The notes under the pieces were generated by a model. It was not told the DNA's origin. It saw nothing but the letters and a program-made list of their open reading frames with translations, and searched no databases. This document shows positions 34,644-41,967 of a stretch of 64,000 nucleotides of DNA, piece after piece (within the stretch, counting starts at the first letter, position 1; each line of letters starts with the position of its first letter). The position numbers were made by a program, and so were the translations under genes. The stretch comes from Streptomyces apocyni (GTDB lineage Bacteria; Actinomycetota; Actinomycetes; Streptomycetales; Streptomycetaceae): contig NZ_WHOM01000072.1 in NCBI RefSeq assembly GCF_009739465.1, forward strand, positions 97,310 to 161,309. Reading direction: 5' to 3'.

Positions 34644-36131
34644 GTGCCCCAGCCACCCCGCTCCCCCGCCCGACCGCCGAGGCCAGGTCCCGGGCGGCCA
34701 GGGCGTCCAGGGCGTCCAGGGCGGTCGTCGGGACGGCCCCAGCGCAGGCCTCCGCCGCGGCCGCGCTGGGCCCGGCGGATGGCGACCGGCCTCTCCGTAC
34801 TGGTGCTCTCGGTGGCCGGGATCGGCCACGCCCTGGTGACCAGTCTGGACACCGGCATCGGCCGAGTGGACCCCTTCAAAGACATGAAGAACCGCCCGGG
34901 CTCCGGCGGCGGCATGAACGTCCTGCTGGTCGGCACCGACGGCCGCGACAAGATCACCGAGCAGGAGCGGCAGGACTACCTGCTCGGCGGCGCCCCCTGC
35001 AACTGCACCGACACCATCATGATCGTGCACCTCTCGGCCGACCGGCGCCGCGTCAGTGTCGTCAGCCTGCCCCGGGACTCGTACGCCGTGGCTCCCGCGC
35101 ACATCGACCAGACGACGCGCGAACACCACAAGGCCCACCCCATCAAGCTCAACAGCGCCTACGCGGAGGGCGGCCCGAACCTGACGGTGCGGACCGTCGA
35201 GCGTGCGACGAAACTCAAGATCGACCACTACCTGGAAGTGGACTTCACCAGCTTCATCAAGACCGTGGACGCGGTCGACGGGGTCGACATCTGCACCGCC
35301 ACCCCCCTCAAGGACTCCCACACCGGCCTCGACCTGCCCGCGGGCACCCATCACCTCTCGGGCGGCCAGGCCCTTCAGTACGTACGCTCGCGCTACGCCG
35401 ACGGCGGCTCGGACCTCAACCGTGTGCGGCGCCAGCAGCGTTTCCTGGCCGCGCTGATCGACAAGGCGACGTCGTCCGGGGTCCTGCTGAACCCGGTGAA
35501 GTTCCGCGCCGTCTCCAAGACCGTGCTCAGCTCGGTCCGCGCGGACGAACGCTTCGGCACGGACGAAATGCTCGCCCTCGGGCGCGCCATGCGCGGCTTC
35601 TCCCCTTCGTCGTCGGAATTCACGACGGTGCCCACCAGCGAGGGCCGCCCCATCAAGGGCGCGGGCGCCACCCTGGCATGGGACCCGGAGAAATCCGCGA
35701 AGCTCTTCAAGACCCTCCGCGAGGACCGCCCGCTGACCCCGCTCAAGGTGAAGAGCACGGTCGTCCCCGTCGAGGTCGCCCCCGAACAGATCCGCGTCCA
35801 GGTCGACAACGGCACCACCACCCCGAACCTCGGCAAGCGCGTCGACGCCGCCCTCCGAGCCACCGGCTTCCGCACCACCAACTCCCCCGGCAACGCCGAC
35901 CGCCGCGACATCCGCCGCACGATCGTGGCCTACGACCCCCGCTGGGACCGCTCAGCGAAGTCCCTGGCCAAGGCCCTGCCCGGCAGCGAGCTCCGCGAGG
36001 TGAAGGGCCAGGGCGCGGTGCTGCGGGTGATCGCGGGCGCCGACTTCGAGAAGGTGACGCGGGTACGGGCGAAGGAGGCGAAGCGCGGCGAGTTCGACGC
36101 GAGCACCGGCGACCAGGTGGTATGCAACTAA
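34644..36131 (+). CDS. LCP family protein 4 with LytR_C domain
   Basis: 495 residues from GTG 34644 with GGAGG exactly 8 bases upstream; 27 more codons are open before it. Cytosolic Pro/Arg/Gly repeat tail, one helix (GLSVLVLSVAGIGHALV), then LCP motifs VLLVGTDGRDK, TIMIVHLSADRRR, VSLPRDSYAVAP, KLNSAYAEGG and KIDHYLEVDF. A LytR_C domain follows (IRVQVDNGTTTPNLGKRV). It lies just left of the accessory region. Confidence 0.93.
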   Translation: MPQPPRSPARPPRPGPGRPGRPGRPGRSSGRPQRRPPPRPRWARRMATGLSVLVLSVAGIGHALVTSLDTGIGRVDPFKDMKNRPGSGGGMNVLLVGTDGRDKITEQERQDYLLGGAPCNCTDTIMIVHLSADRRRVSVVSLPRDSYAVAPAHIDQTTREHHKAHPIKLNSAYAEGGPNLTVRTVERATKLKIDHYLEVDFTSFIKTVDAVDGVDICTATPLKDSHTGLDLPAGTHHLSGGQALQYVRSRYADGGSDLNRVRRQQRFLAALIDKATSSGVLLNPVKFRAVSKTVLSSVRADERFGTDEMLALGRAMRGFSPSSSEFTTVPTSEGRPIKGAGATLAWDPEKSAKLFKTLREDRPLTPLKVKSTVVPVEVAPEQIRVQVDNGTTTPNLGKRVDAALRATGFRTTNSPGNADRRDIRRTIVAYDPRWDRSAKSLAKALPGSELREVKGQGAVLRVIAGADFEKVTRVRAKEAKRGEFDASTGDQVVCN

Positions 36132-36182
36132 GGCCGCTGACGCCGCTGACGCCCCTCACATCGCTGAGGTCCGCCGATCGCC

Positions 36183-36926
36183 TCAGGCTGGCTTGCGCCA
36201 CACGGAGACATGCTTCGCGGAGTCCTGGGAGAACGGCGCCCCATCCCAGTCCGCGACGCGTCGTTCCAGCTCGAGCCCAGCGATCCGCGCCATCAGGTCG
36301 AGCTCCGCGGGCCAGGCGTACCGATGCCGGGAGTTGCCACGGCGGTAGCGGCCGTCGTCGCCGTCACGGGTGAAGTGGTGCGAGACCAGAATCTGCTCGA
36401 CCAGGTCGAAGGTGTCGAAGCCGAGATGCTGTTCGGAGACATCGAACGGCACCGCGACCTGGCCGGGCGGCAGGAACCGCAGCGGCGGCACGCCCAGCTC
36501 GATGACGAATCGGCCGCCGGGCACCAGGTGACGTGCGGCGTTGCGGAAGCACTCGACCTGCTCGTCCTGCGTGAGCAGGTTCGTGATGGTGTTGTAGACG
36601 AGATAGACCAGCGTGAACTCGCCGGGGACGACGGTGGTGGCCACCATGTCCCCGATGACGACCGGGAGCGTGTCTTCGTCGGCCTTGCGCCGCAGGACCG
36701 ACGCCATGTGCTCGGACAGTTCGATGCCCACGACCGGCACGCCGCGTTCCCGGAGCGGGACGCCCACGCGTCCGGTCCCGATGGCGAACTCCAGCGCCCG
36801 ACCGCCTCCGGCAAGCTCGGCGAGAAAATCGAGAGTCGGCCCGAGAACGGCGGCCGAGGACATTTCGGCCTCTTCAGCGTCGTAGCGGTCGGCGTTCGCA
36901 CGGGTCCACAGCTCACTGCTCGTCAC
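36183..36926 (-). CDS. Class I SAM-dependent methyltransferase
   Basis: 247 residues. The SAM-binding motif I is ALEFAIGTGRVGVPL (residues 43-57), motif II is VVGIELSEHMASVL, and VYNTITNLLTQDEQ plus HLVPGGRFVIELGVP are the later Rossmann elements. The substrate is unknown. It is the first gene of the putative accessory region and is separated from LCP4 by 51 bp tail to tail. Confidence 0.88.
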   Translation of the reverse strand: MTSSELWTRANADRYDAEEAEMSSAAVLGPTLDFLAELAGGGRALEFAIGTGRVGVPLRERGVPVVGIELSEHMASVLRRKADEDTLPVVIGDMVATTVVPGEFTLVYLVYNTITNLLTQDEQVECFRNAARHLVPGGRFVIELGVPPLRFLPPGQVAVPFDVSEQHLGFDTFDLVEQILVSHHFTRDGDDGRYRRGNSRHRYAWPAELDLMARIAGLELERRVADWDGAPFSQDSAKHVSVWRKPA

Positions 36927-37221
36927 GGGCGGCCACTTTTCCGGGTGCGGTGGGGCACTGTCGACGCATTTTCCTTCCGCCAGCTCCGATCACAGGGTCC
37001 GTGGCGGGCCGGTACGGACCGTGGCCGCTTCCACTCCACCTGCGTTTCGGCAGGCTGCCTGTTAGCCGGACCAGGTCAGGGGCCGACCAGCCTCACCTGA
37101 AGGCCAGCTCCCGCCCGCTGGTCCCTGCGTCCTTCCGGACTCTCACACAGACACCTCGCAAAGCCCTCGCGGGCCTTGTGAACGCGTGAAATTGAGTGCT
37201 GGCACACGGAGTTGGGCTTCG
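36927..37221. other. Intergenic DNA, nothing recognised
   Basis: 295 bp between the methyltransferase start and the end of the DUF6879-type gene. I examined it for a tRNA, attachment site or small gene and found none that I can support. Confidence 0.4.
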
Positions 37222-37737
37222 TCAGATCCTGTACTGGTGGTGCGGGATCGCTCGTTCCCAGGCCGCTTCGAAGGCGGCGGAGCACAGCTTCACAGCTTCC
37301 GGGTCCGCCGTGATCTCGTCCTCCACGACGGCTCCGTCACCCGAGAAATGGTGCACCCGGAGCAGCTCGCCATCAAACAGCCAGAAGTCGTTGCCCGGCA
37401 GGGGGATGGTCGTGGCCCGCCGCCGAGGCAGCCACCGCACTTCCTCCCCCGCCGTGACGTTGGCGTGAGTGACGTAGTGCTCCCACCGGATGTAGTCCGA
37501 CACCGGCTCGGAAACCACACGGGCTCTGCGGACAGCCACACCCCTGGCGACTGTGTCCGCGATCAACTGGTCATAGGGATGCCACCAGGACTCGCGGTCC
37601 TCCCAGTTGATCCGCTCACCACGCTTCCATGCCTCGAACCGGTCCGTGGGTGCGTACGAGTCACGCAGTTCCAGGTGGACAGCGGATCGCTCACACCGGC
37701 CAAGCAGCTCAGCGAAGCTGGGCACGCTCAACGCCAT
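37222..37737 (-). CDS. DUF6879-type protein A
   Basis: 171 residues from ATG 37737, with GGGAGG 6 bases upstream. The sequence ERINWEDRESWWHPYDQLI, VSEPVSDYIRWEHYVTH and GNDFWLFDGELLRVHHFSGDG follow the pattern of a small protein family common next to XRE/DUF397 regulators in Streptomyces, which I place as DUF6879 from memory. Function unknown. A paralogue lies at 38171-38695 on the other strand. Confidence 0.75.
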   Translation of the reverse strand: MALSVPSFAELLGRCERSAVHLELRDSYAPTDRFEAWKRGERINWEDRESWWHPYDQLIADTVARGVAVRRARVVSEPVSDYIRWEHYVTHANVTAGEEVRWLPRRRATTIPLPGNDFWLFDGELLRVHHFSGDGAVVEDEITADPEAVKLCSAAFEAAWERAIPHHQYRI

Positions 37738-37864
37738 CACACACCTCCCTGGTCACCGGAATCATCCGGGCCGGAATCCTGACGACGGCCTCACTGTTGG
37801 GCACCGGACCGTTCGCGGGACTGGTCTCCTCGCACTCCACCCTAGCCTCGGGCTCCGACCCGCA

Positions 37865-37891
37865 TGATCGTCTACCCGACAACGTGAATAT
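37865..37891. repeat. 27-bp direct repeat, copy 1 (candidate operator)
   Basis: Begins TGATCGTCTACCC and ends CAACGTGAATAT. It matches 39516-39542 at 25 of 27 positions and lies about 90 bases upstream of the 37978 start. The equal placement before two transcription units suggests a regulator site or promoter element. Confidence 0.75.
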
Positions 37892-37977
37892 CCGTGATGC
37901 GCCATGGACCCGGTAGGCGCACCCGGCCTACCGTCCTCTTGACGCCAGGGGCCGACCCTGCGTCAAAGGAGGACACG

Positions 37978-38187
37978 ATGACGCGCGAGGAACTGACCCG
38001 CCTCACCGGCCAAGCCAAGGGACCCAACTGCGACGACGACGATTGCCCCAACGTCTACAGGACCAAGGGCGGTTCATTCGTTATCCAAGGGGACTTGTCC
38101 GACGCGTTCGCCGCGCCCGCTGGCGAGGTCCTGGTGGAGATCCCGGAGCACGTTCTGAGGGAGGCCGTCCGTGCTCTTGGATGGTGA
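37978..38187 (+). CDS. Small cysteine/aspartate-rich protein
   Basis: 69 residues from ATG 37978 with a near-perfect AAAGGAGGA site 4 bases upstream. A compact C-x5-C cluster within NCDDDDCPNVYRT sits at 19-24, possibly a metal or redox site, followed by SFVIQGDLSDAF and VEIPEHVLREAVRALG. I remember similar short proteins directly upstream of DUF6879 genes, but have no function. It overlaps the following gene by 17 bp, so the two are translationally coupled. Confidence 0.75.
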   Translation: MTREELTRLTGQAKGPNCDDDDCPNVYRTKGGSFVIQGDLSDAFAAPAGEVLVEIPEHVLREAVRALGW

Positions 38188-38695
38188 GCAGTGGCGCAGG
38201 TTCTTCGACACCTTCGAGCGCGAGGCATGGCGATTCGAGGCGCAGCCCACCTATACCATGCCCAGGGAGCAGGAGAACGTTGCCCGTTTCCTGCACGGCG
38301 AGAGCAAGCCCGCCGACCACAATGCCCGCTGGCATGAGCGGGTACGCGGATACGTCGAATCCGGCAAGCGCATCGGTCGCGTCCGCATCGTGCGCCAGCC
38401 GCTCACCGACTACCAGCGGTACCAATTCGCGTGGGGTATCCCCGGCAACATCGCGGCCGGGGAGGACATCCGCGTCTTGGACGTAACGCAGGAAGACTAC
38501 GACTTGCCGCTCACCGGACGTGACTGGTGGATGTTCGACGAAACCCGCATCGCACACCTGAACTTCCGACCGGACGGCACCCAGATCAATCGCGAGGCGT
38601 ACGAAGGGGACCTCGCTCCCTACCGGGAATGGAAGCGAATCGCCCTGGAACATGCCATGCCCTTCGAGGAGTACGTGAAGGGCCTTGACGTTTGA
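38171..38695 (+). CDS. DUF6879-type protein B
   Basis: 174 residues from GTG 38171, inside the end of the previous gene. It aligns by eye with the 37222-37737 protein: RIVRQPLTDYQRYQF against RVVSEPVSDYIRWEH, and GRDWWMFDETRIAHLNF against GNDFWLFDGELLRVHHF. Function unknown. Its 3' end overlaps the start of the XRE regulator by 11 bp, giving a coupled three-gene unit: small Cys protein, DUF6879, XRE. Confidence 0.8.
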   Translation: MLLDGEQWRRFFDTFEREAWRFEAQPTYTMPREQENVARFLHGESKPADHNARWHERVRGYVESGKRIGRVRIVRQPLTDYQRYQFAWGIPGNIAAGEDIRVLDVTQEDYDLPLTGRDWWMFDETRIAHLNFRPDGTQINREAYEGDLAPYREWKRIALEHAMPFEEYVKGLDV

Positions 38696-39518
38696 CCCTG
38701 CCCAGCTAGGTCAGTCAAAGGCTGACCTAGCAGAAACACTCCGCACTATGCGCAAGCGAGCCAGCCGTACACAGGTCTGGCTCGCTCGGCGTTGCAACAT
38801 GTCTCAAACCAAGCTCAGCAACATTGAGACTGGTCGAATCACGCCGGGCCTTGTCGATGTCGAGTTGATCCTCAGAGCCCTTGACGCACCCCCAGAACTC
38901 GTGGCGGAAGTTGCTTCCCTTGCGCGACTCGCCAACACGGAATGGCAGGGCAAACGGGCGTCGTGGCGCAGGGGACTAGAAAAGCGACAAACGGAATTGG
39001 CAGGCCTCGAAGCGGAAGCCACAACGCTCCGCTACTTCCTGCCCGCAATGGTGACAGGGCTGCTGGCCACCCCTGAGTATGTCAGGGCCAGCCTTGGCCA
39101 CTCGCCGGTGGACATCTCGAAGACGGTGGCCAAGAAGCTGGAGCGGCAATCGGTTCTCTACGACGACGCGAAGCGGTTCACGTTCCTGTTGACAGAGCAG
39201 GCCGTCAGGTGGGCCGTGGTTCCGAGTGCAGCGATGGCCGTGCAGATCGACCGTCTCGTCTCGCTGTCGCATCTCCCTAACGTACACATCGGCGTAATTC
39301 CCCTGGGAGCGACTGTTGAACGCGGACCGATGAACACCTTCACGGTCTACGACCAGCGACTGGCAACCGTCGAGAATTTCACCGGGCGCCTGGTTCTCCA
39401 AGACGCCAGGGATATCGCTGAACACCTTGAAGTTTTCGGCCTGTACGAGCGTCACGCGCTGTTTGGTGAAGAGGCAAGAGCGCTCCTAGGGGAGTGGGCT
39501 GCCGCCTACCGTTCGTGA
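38685..39518 (+). CDS. XRE family regulator with DUF5753 (Scr1-like)
   Basis: 277 residues from TTG 38685, overlapping the upstream gene; an ATG at 38748 would remove the first helix of the HTH. Residues 12-70 are the helix-turn-helix (WLARRCNMSQTKLSNIETGRITP) and residues about 95-270 are the DUF5753 domain (ATTLRYFLPAMVTGLLATPEYVRA, ERGPMNTFTVYD). Relatives such as Scr1 pair with a DUF397 protein, here at 39936, and regulate development or antibiotic production. Codon use is less GC-rich than the core. A 10-bp-arm hairpin lies within the first codons. Confidence 0.9.
   Translation: MTFDPAQLGQSKADLAETLRTMRKRASRTQVWLARRCNMSQTKLSNIETGRITPGLVDVELILRALDAPPELVAEVASLARLANTEWQGKRASWRRGLEKRQTELAGLEAEATTLRYFLPAMVTGLLATPEYVRASLGHSPVDISKTVAKKLERQSVLYDDAKRFTFLLTEQAVRWAVVPSAAMAVQIDRLVSLSHLPNVHIGVIPLGATVERGPMNTFTVYDQRLATVENFTGRLVLQDARDIAEHLEVFGLYERHALFGEEARALLGEWAAAYRS
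38705..38731 (+). promoter_or_regulatory. Inverted repeat in 5' end of the XRE gene
   Basis: GCTAGGTCAG (38705-38714) and CTGACCTAGC (38722-38731) are exact complements separated by 7 bases. The site is 20 bases into the coding region and could be an operator or an RNA hairpin controlling translation. Confidence 0.65.
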
Positions 39519-39542
39519 TCGTCTACCCCGCAACGTGAATAT
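39516..39542. repeat. 27-bp direct repeat, copy 2 (candidate operator)
   Basis: Second copy of the 37865-37891 element, differing at two adjacent positions. It begins in the stop codon of the XRE gene and ends 38 bases before the next start. Confidence 0.75.
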
Positions 39543-39580
39543 TGCTGGAGCATCCGCGCTGAGTGGTCGAGGATTTGTGT

Positions 39581-39895
39581 ATGCCGACCGATCAGCGAAT
39601 CCCAAGTGACCAGTCTCCGGCGAAGGGTTGGCGGATAGACCCGATTCCGAGCCGTCCGGCATACCGGGATGAGGACGGGCACATCAGGGTTCCGATGTGG
39701 CTGACGAAGAACGGTCGGCATGTAGCGGACACGGAAATGGTCCTGCTGCCCTCCGAGGCCGAGCTATTGCACGACAACGTGGCGAACGCGTTGGGTGACG
39801 CGAGGTCGGCCGTCGCCGCACTACTGCGGGGCAGCGGTGCCGCGTTCGGCCCCGGCGTGTTCGTGGTCCCGAAGGACGGCCCCGGCTGGGTCTGA
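39581..39895 (+). CDS. Uncharacterised small protein, 104 aa
   Basis: Starts at ATG 39581 with GAGGA 7 bases upstream. Sequence SPAKGWRIDPIPSRPAYRDEDGHIRVPMWLTKNGRHVADTEM and a C-terminal AVAALLRGSGAAFGPG are not recognised. It is soluble, with no signal peptide. It sits between the XRE regulator and the DUF397 gene, 40 bp before the latter, and probably belongs to the same module. Confidence 0.65.
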   Translation: MPTDQRIPSDQSPAKGWRIDPIPSRPAYRDEDGHIRVPMWLTKNGRHVADTEMVLLPSEAELLHDNVANALGDARSAVAALLRGSGAAFGPGVFVVPKDGPGWV

Positions 39896-39935
39896 GTCCG
39901 CCGCTTCCACCTGCTCTCACAACGGAAGGTGAACC

Positions 39936-40169
39936 ATGCCCGAAACCGACCTGTACAGCCTCCCCATGTCCGGGACCGCCGCTTTCAGTAAGGCGTGCGG
40001 CGGCAACACGCACCCCGACGGGGAATCGTGCGTGACCCTCGCGCGCATCGGTACCGACGCGTGGGCGCTGGGCGACAGCAAGCGGCCGGGCGGGGAGCCG
40101 CTGCGCTTCTCCACGGCCGAACTGGACGCGGCCGGTATCGACCCGGCCCGCTTCGGGCTCTCTGCCTGA
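39936..40169 (+). CDS. DUF397 domain protein (Scr2-like)
   Basis: 77 residues with GGAAGG 6 bases upstream. The DUF397 pattern is visible in FSKACGGNTHPDGESCVTLARIG, ALGDSKRPGGEPLRFSTAELDA: an N-terminal acceptor segment, a central Cys-Val strand, a DSK(x)P turn and a terminal LRFS helix. DUF397 proteins partner with XRE/DUF5753 regulators, the likely partner being the gene at 38685. The pair can behave like an antitoxin-toxin or regulator-corepressor set. Confidence 0.85.
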   Translation: MPETDLYSLPMSGTAAFSKACGGNTHPDGESCVTLARIGTDAWALGDSKRPGGEPLRFSTAELDAAGIDPARFGLSA

Positions 40170-40263
40170 CACCTCATCGCCTCCGGCCGATTCCCGTCCC
40201 CCTCCGTAAGGCGGGGGACGGTCGGGTTCCATTCCTCCGTACGCCCTCGAAGGGGAACGGCAG

Positions 40264-40731
40264 TTGCACCATCATGGGTATCTGTGGACCGGCCCGAAGC
40301 AACGGTTCGATGATGAGGCGCTGAGGCGGCCTCCGTGCTCTGACCCGCCTCCGGCGGATAGTAAGCCGGAGCTGATCCAGCGGTACAAGGAAGTGAAGGC
40401 GGAGTTCCCCGTTGTGGACCTCCCGCCACTCGAAACGGCGTACTGGCTCATCAAGCCCAGGAAGCTGGTGCGCGGCACCTGGGAGGATCCGATGGAAGCG
40501 ACGCAATGGCTCGGGGAACAGCTCACCGAGTACGCGCCCCGCTTCGATTCCGAAGCCGACCGCGACCGTACGCGGCTGGCAGTGCTGGTCAACTCCGCCG
40601 CTGAGCGGCTGGATTGGGGCGGTGACGTGTCGCAGGGGTTCTACCTGGAGCGGCCCATGTACCTGTCCCTGGCCCTGGTGTGCTGCTCTCCCAACCGCGC
40701 CCTGCCGGAGCTGGGCTGCCCGGTTCGGTAG
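40264..40731 (+). CDS. Uncharacterised protein, 155 aa
   Basis: Starts at TTG 40264 with AAGGGGAA upstream. Not recognised. The central part (TAYWLIKPRKLVRGTWEDPMEATQW) and a hydrophobic C-terminal segment (YLSLALVCCS) are the main visible features, with no signal peptide at the N-terminus. It follows the DUF397 gene by 94 bp. The start is uncertain; an internal start would shorten it. Confidence 0.55.
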   Translation: MHHHGYLWTGPKQRFDDEALRRPPCSDPPPADSKPELIQRYKEVKAEFPVVDLPPLETAYWLIKPRKLVRGTWEDPMEATQWLGEQLTEYAPRFDSEADRDRTRLAVLVNSAAERLDWGGDVSQGFYLERPMYLSLALVCCSPNRALPELGCPVR

Positions 40732-40796
40732 TCCGACCAGCAGGCCCCGGCCCGCTCCTTCGGGCCGAGGCCTGCTGGTTGGCTAGAGGAGTGCTG

Positions 40797-40961
40797 TCAC
40801 CGCCGCCGCCTCGGGCGCGATGCTGGTGCGGTGCAGTCGTCGCGGTCACGGTGGCTGTAGTTGACCAGCGGTGCGCCCGTCGCCCGGTCATGGACGTGCT
40901 TCTCGTACGGCTCGTCGGGCTTGATCGCCCGTTCGCAGCGGCAGCAGATCACGACCGGCAC
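40797..40961 (-). CDS. 54-aa Cys-rich protein
   Basis: GTG start at 40961, giving MPVVICCRCERAIKPDEPYE and a basic end RPRRRR. The CCRC cluster with a later DDC and histidines suggests a zinc ribbon. It overlaps the upstream 54-aa gene by 13 bp. I remember similar tiny proteins in Streptomyces beside XRE/GntR regulators. It is too short for usual ORF cut-offs; codon bias and the overlap support it. Confidence 0.65.
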   Translation of the reverse strand: MPVVICCRCERAIKPDEPYEKHVHDRATGAPLVNYSHRDRDDCTAPASRPRRRR

Positions 40962-41113
40962 GCCTCCCTCCGGGCCTTACGCCACGCGTCCTCCAGGGCT
41001 TTACCGTCCGGGCACAGGGCCGGGCTCGTGCGGCATGCCGGGCACTCGAGCGGGTGGTTGAGCAGCGCTACGTACGCGTCGCGGTGACGGTCGCTGTCCC
41101 ACAGAGGGCACAT
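40949..41113 (-). CDS. 54-aa Cys-rich protein, second
   Basis: ATG at 41113 overlapping the stop of the 120-aa gene by one base (TGATG). Sequence MCPLWDSDRHRDAYVALLNH carries Cys2, and CPACRTSPALC (24-34) gives three more cysteines, a zinc-ribbon-like set. It is the middle member of three overlapping minus-strand genes. Function unknown. Confidence 0.65.
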   Translation of the reverse strand: MCPLWDSDRHRDAYVALLNHPLECPACRTSPALCPDGKALEDAWRKARREACRS

Positions 41114-41475
41114 CAGACCACCCCCGCCGCACCGACCAGGTGCCGGTCAAGGTCGACGCCGAAGTCGGCCGCGAGCACCAGGGCCAGGCGCCGACGCCGC
41201 TGCCGGGCCCGTTCCTGCCGCTCCTCGTGGTCGACCAGGTACGGGCGAACGAGTGCGGTGTCCTCACCGTGCAGCGGTACGTCCAGTCCGTACGGCGAAC
41301 GAGGACCCGAGGGCCGTGCCCGCTCGCGTCGGGGCGCGACGAGATTGGGTACGGAGTACGAGCGGGCCCTGCCGGGCGCGGGAAGGACTGCTGGCCGGGC
41401 GACGTGTCGGCCGCACCCCCGCAACCCGAACACCAGGCTCGTCCACAGAATGAGCACGCGGATAAGGTCTGCCAT
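41113..41475 (-). CDS. Uncharacterised 120-aa protein with N-terminal membrane helix
   Basis: ATG at 41475 with GGAG 9 bases upstream. Residues 4-18 (LIRVLILWTSLVFGL) are hydrophobic, then a basic Pro-rich stretch, then YGLDVPLHGEDTALVRPYLVDHEERQERARQRRRRLALVLAADFGVDLD. I recognise this C-terminal pattern as a recurrent Streptomyces family of unknown role that heads small operons beside GntR-type genes. It is divergent from the broken GntR-like gene, with the GACTAGCT repeats between them. Confidence 0.7.
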   Translation of the reverse strand: MADLIRVLILWTSLVFGLRGCGRHVARPAVLPAPGRARSYSVPNLVAPRRERARPSGPRSPYGLDVPLHGEDTALVRPYLVDHEERQERARQRRRRLALVLAADFGVDLDRHLVGAAGVV

Positions 41476-41561
41476 AGCCGAAGCTCCAATCTTCGGTCAG
41501 CCCCGGTGTGGAAGGGTCAGAGCTTCCGCGCTGGGGCGTTCTTGTGTGCCTGCATCCTCGA

Positions 41562-41593
41562 GACTAGCTGACTAATGGACTAGCTCGATAGTC
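41562..41593. promoter_or_regulatory. Candidate GntR operator: GACTAGCT direct repeats and palindrome
   Basis: Three adjacent octamers GACTAGCT, GACTAATG, GACTAGCT (41562-41585) and an overlapping palindrome GACTA-n6-TAGTC (41578-41593). It lies in the divergent gap between the 120-aa gene and the GntR-like gene. Confidence 0.55.
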
Positions 41594-41623
41594 GACCAGT
41601 GGAATTGCTCGCATGCTGGGTAT

Positions 41624-41868
41624 ATGCAGCTTGATCGTTCAGTGCCGTTCGCCCCGCAGGTCGCCGACGACCTGCGACGCAGGTCGCCGACGACCTGCGA
41701 CGCAGGTTGGACGCTGGAGAATGGCGCAGCGGGGACAAGTTCCTGGGCACTGTGGCGCTGAGCGCCGAGTACGACATCAGTCAGTCGACGGCCGTGCGCG
41801 CCGTGGCTGTCTTGGTGGCCGAGGGACGGTTGCGTAAGGAGATCCCGCACGGGTTCTACGTGGTGTAA
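41624..41868 (+). pseudogene. Small GntR-like regulator broken by a 23-bp duplication
   Basis: As written, the ATG at 41624 reads 46 codons to an early stop. If one copy of the 23-bp tandem unit (41656-41678 or 41679-41701) is removed, a single frame of 73 residues runs to TAA at 41868: MQLDRSVPFAPQVADDLR, then RLDAGEWRSGDKFL, then LSAEYDISQSTAVRAVAVLV, ending GFYVV. This is a winged-helix GntR-type DNA-binding domain without an effector domain. The 3' part keeps Streptomyces codon use, so the break is recent or is an assembly error. Confidence 0.8.
41656..41707 (+). repeat. 23-bp tandem duplication with hairpin units
   Basis: Two exact 23-bp copies plus six bases of a third. Each contains the palindrome GCAGGTCG-CCGA-CGACCTGC (8-bp arms), so the region can fold as two adjacent hairpins, a typical slippage substrate. 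Confidence 0.92.
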
Positions 41869-41880
41869 CCGCGCCCATGC

Positions 41881-41912
41881 CAACGACCCCCGGCGCAGGC
41901 CGGGGGTCGTTG
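41881..41912. terminator. Bidirectional hairpin terminator
   Basis: A perfect 13-bp inverted repeat (CAACGACCCCCGG and its complement) with a 6-base loop, between the convergent GntR-like gene and the acyl-CoA dehydrogenase gene. TGTTTGTG follows on the plus side. Confidence 0.85.
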
Positions 41913-41967
41913 TGTTTGTGCAGGTGAGAGGCGACGGTGACAGCCGCCCTGGCCTGCGGAAACCCTG

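Noticed and set aside
36927..37221. tRNA or attachment site at the island's left edge
   Set aside because: No T-loop, anticodon arm or CCA end could be folded, and no matching repeat was seen near the right edge at 41.9 kb.
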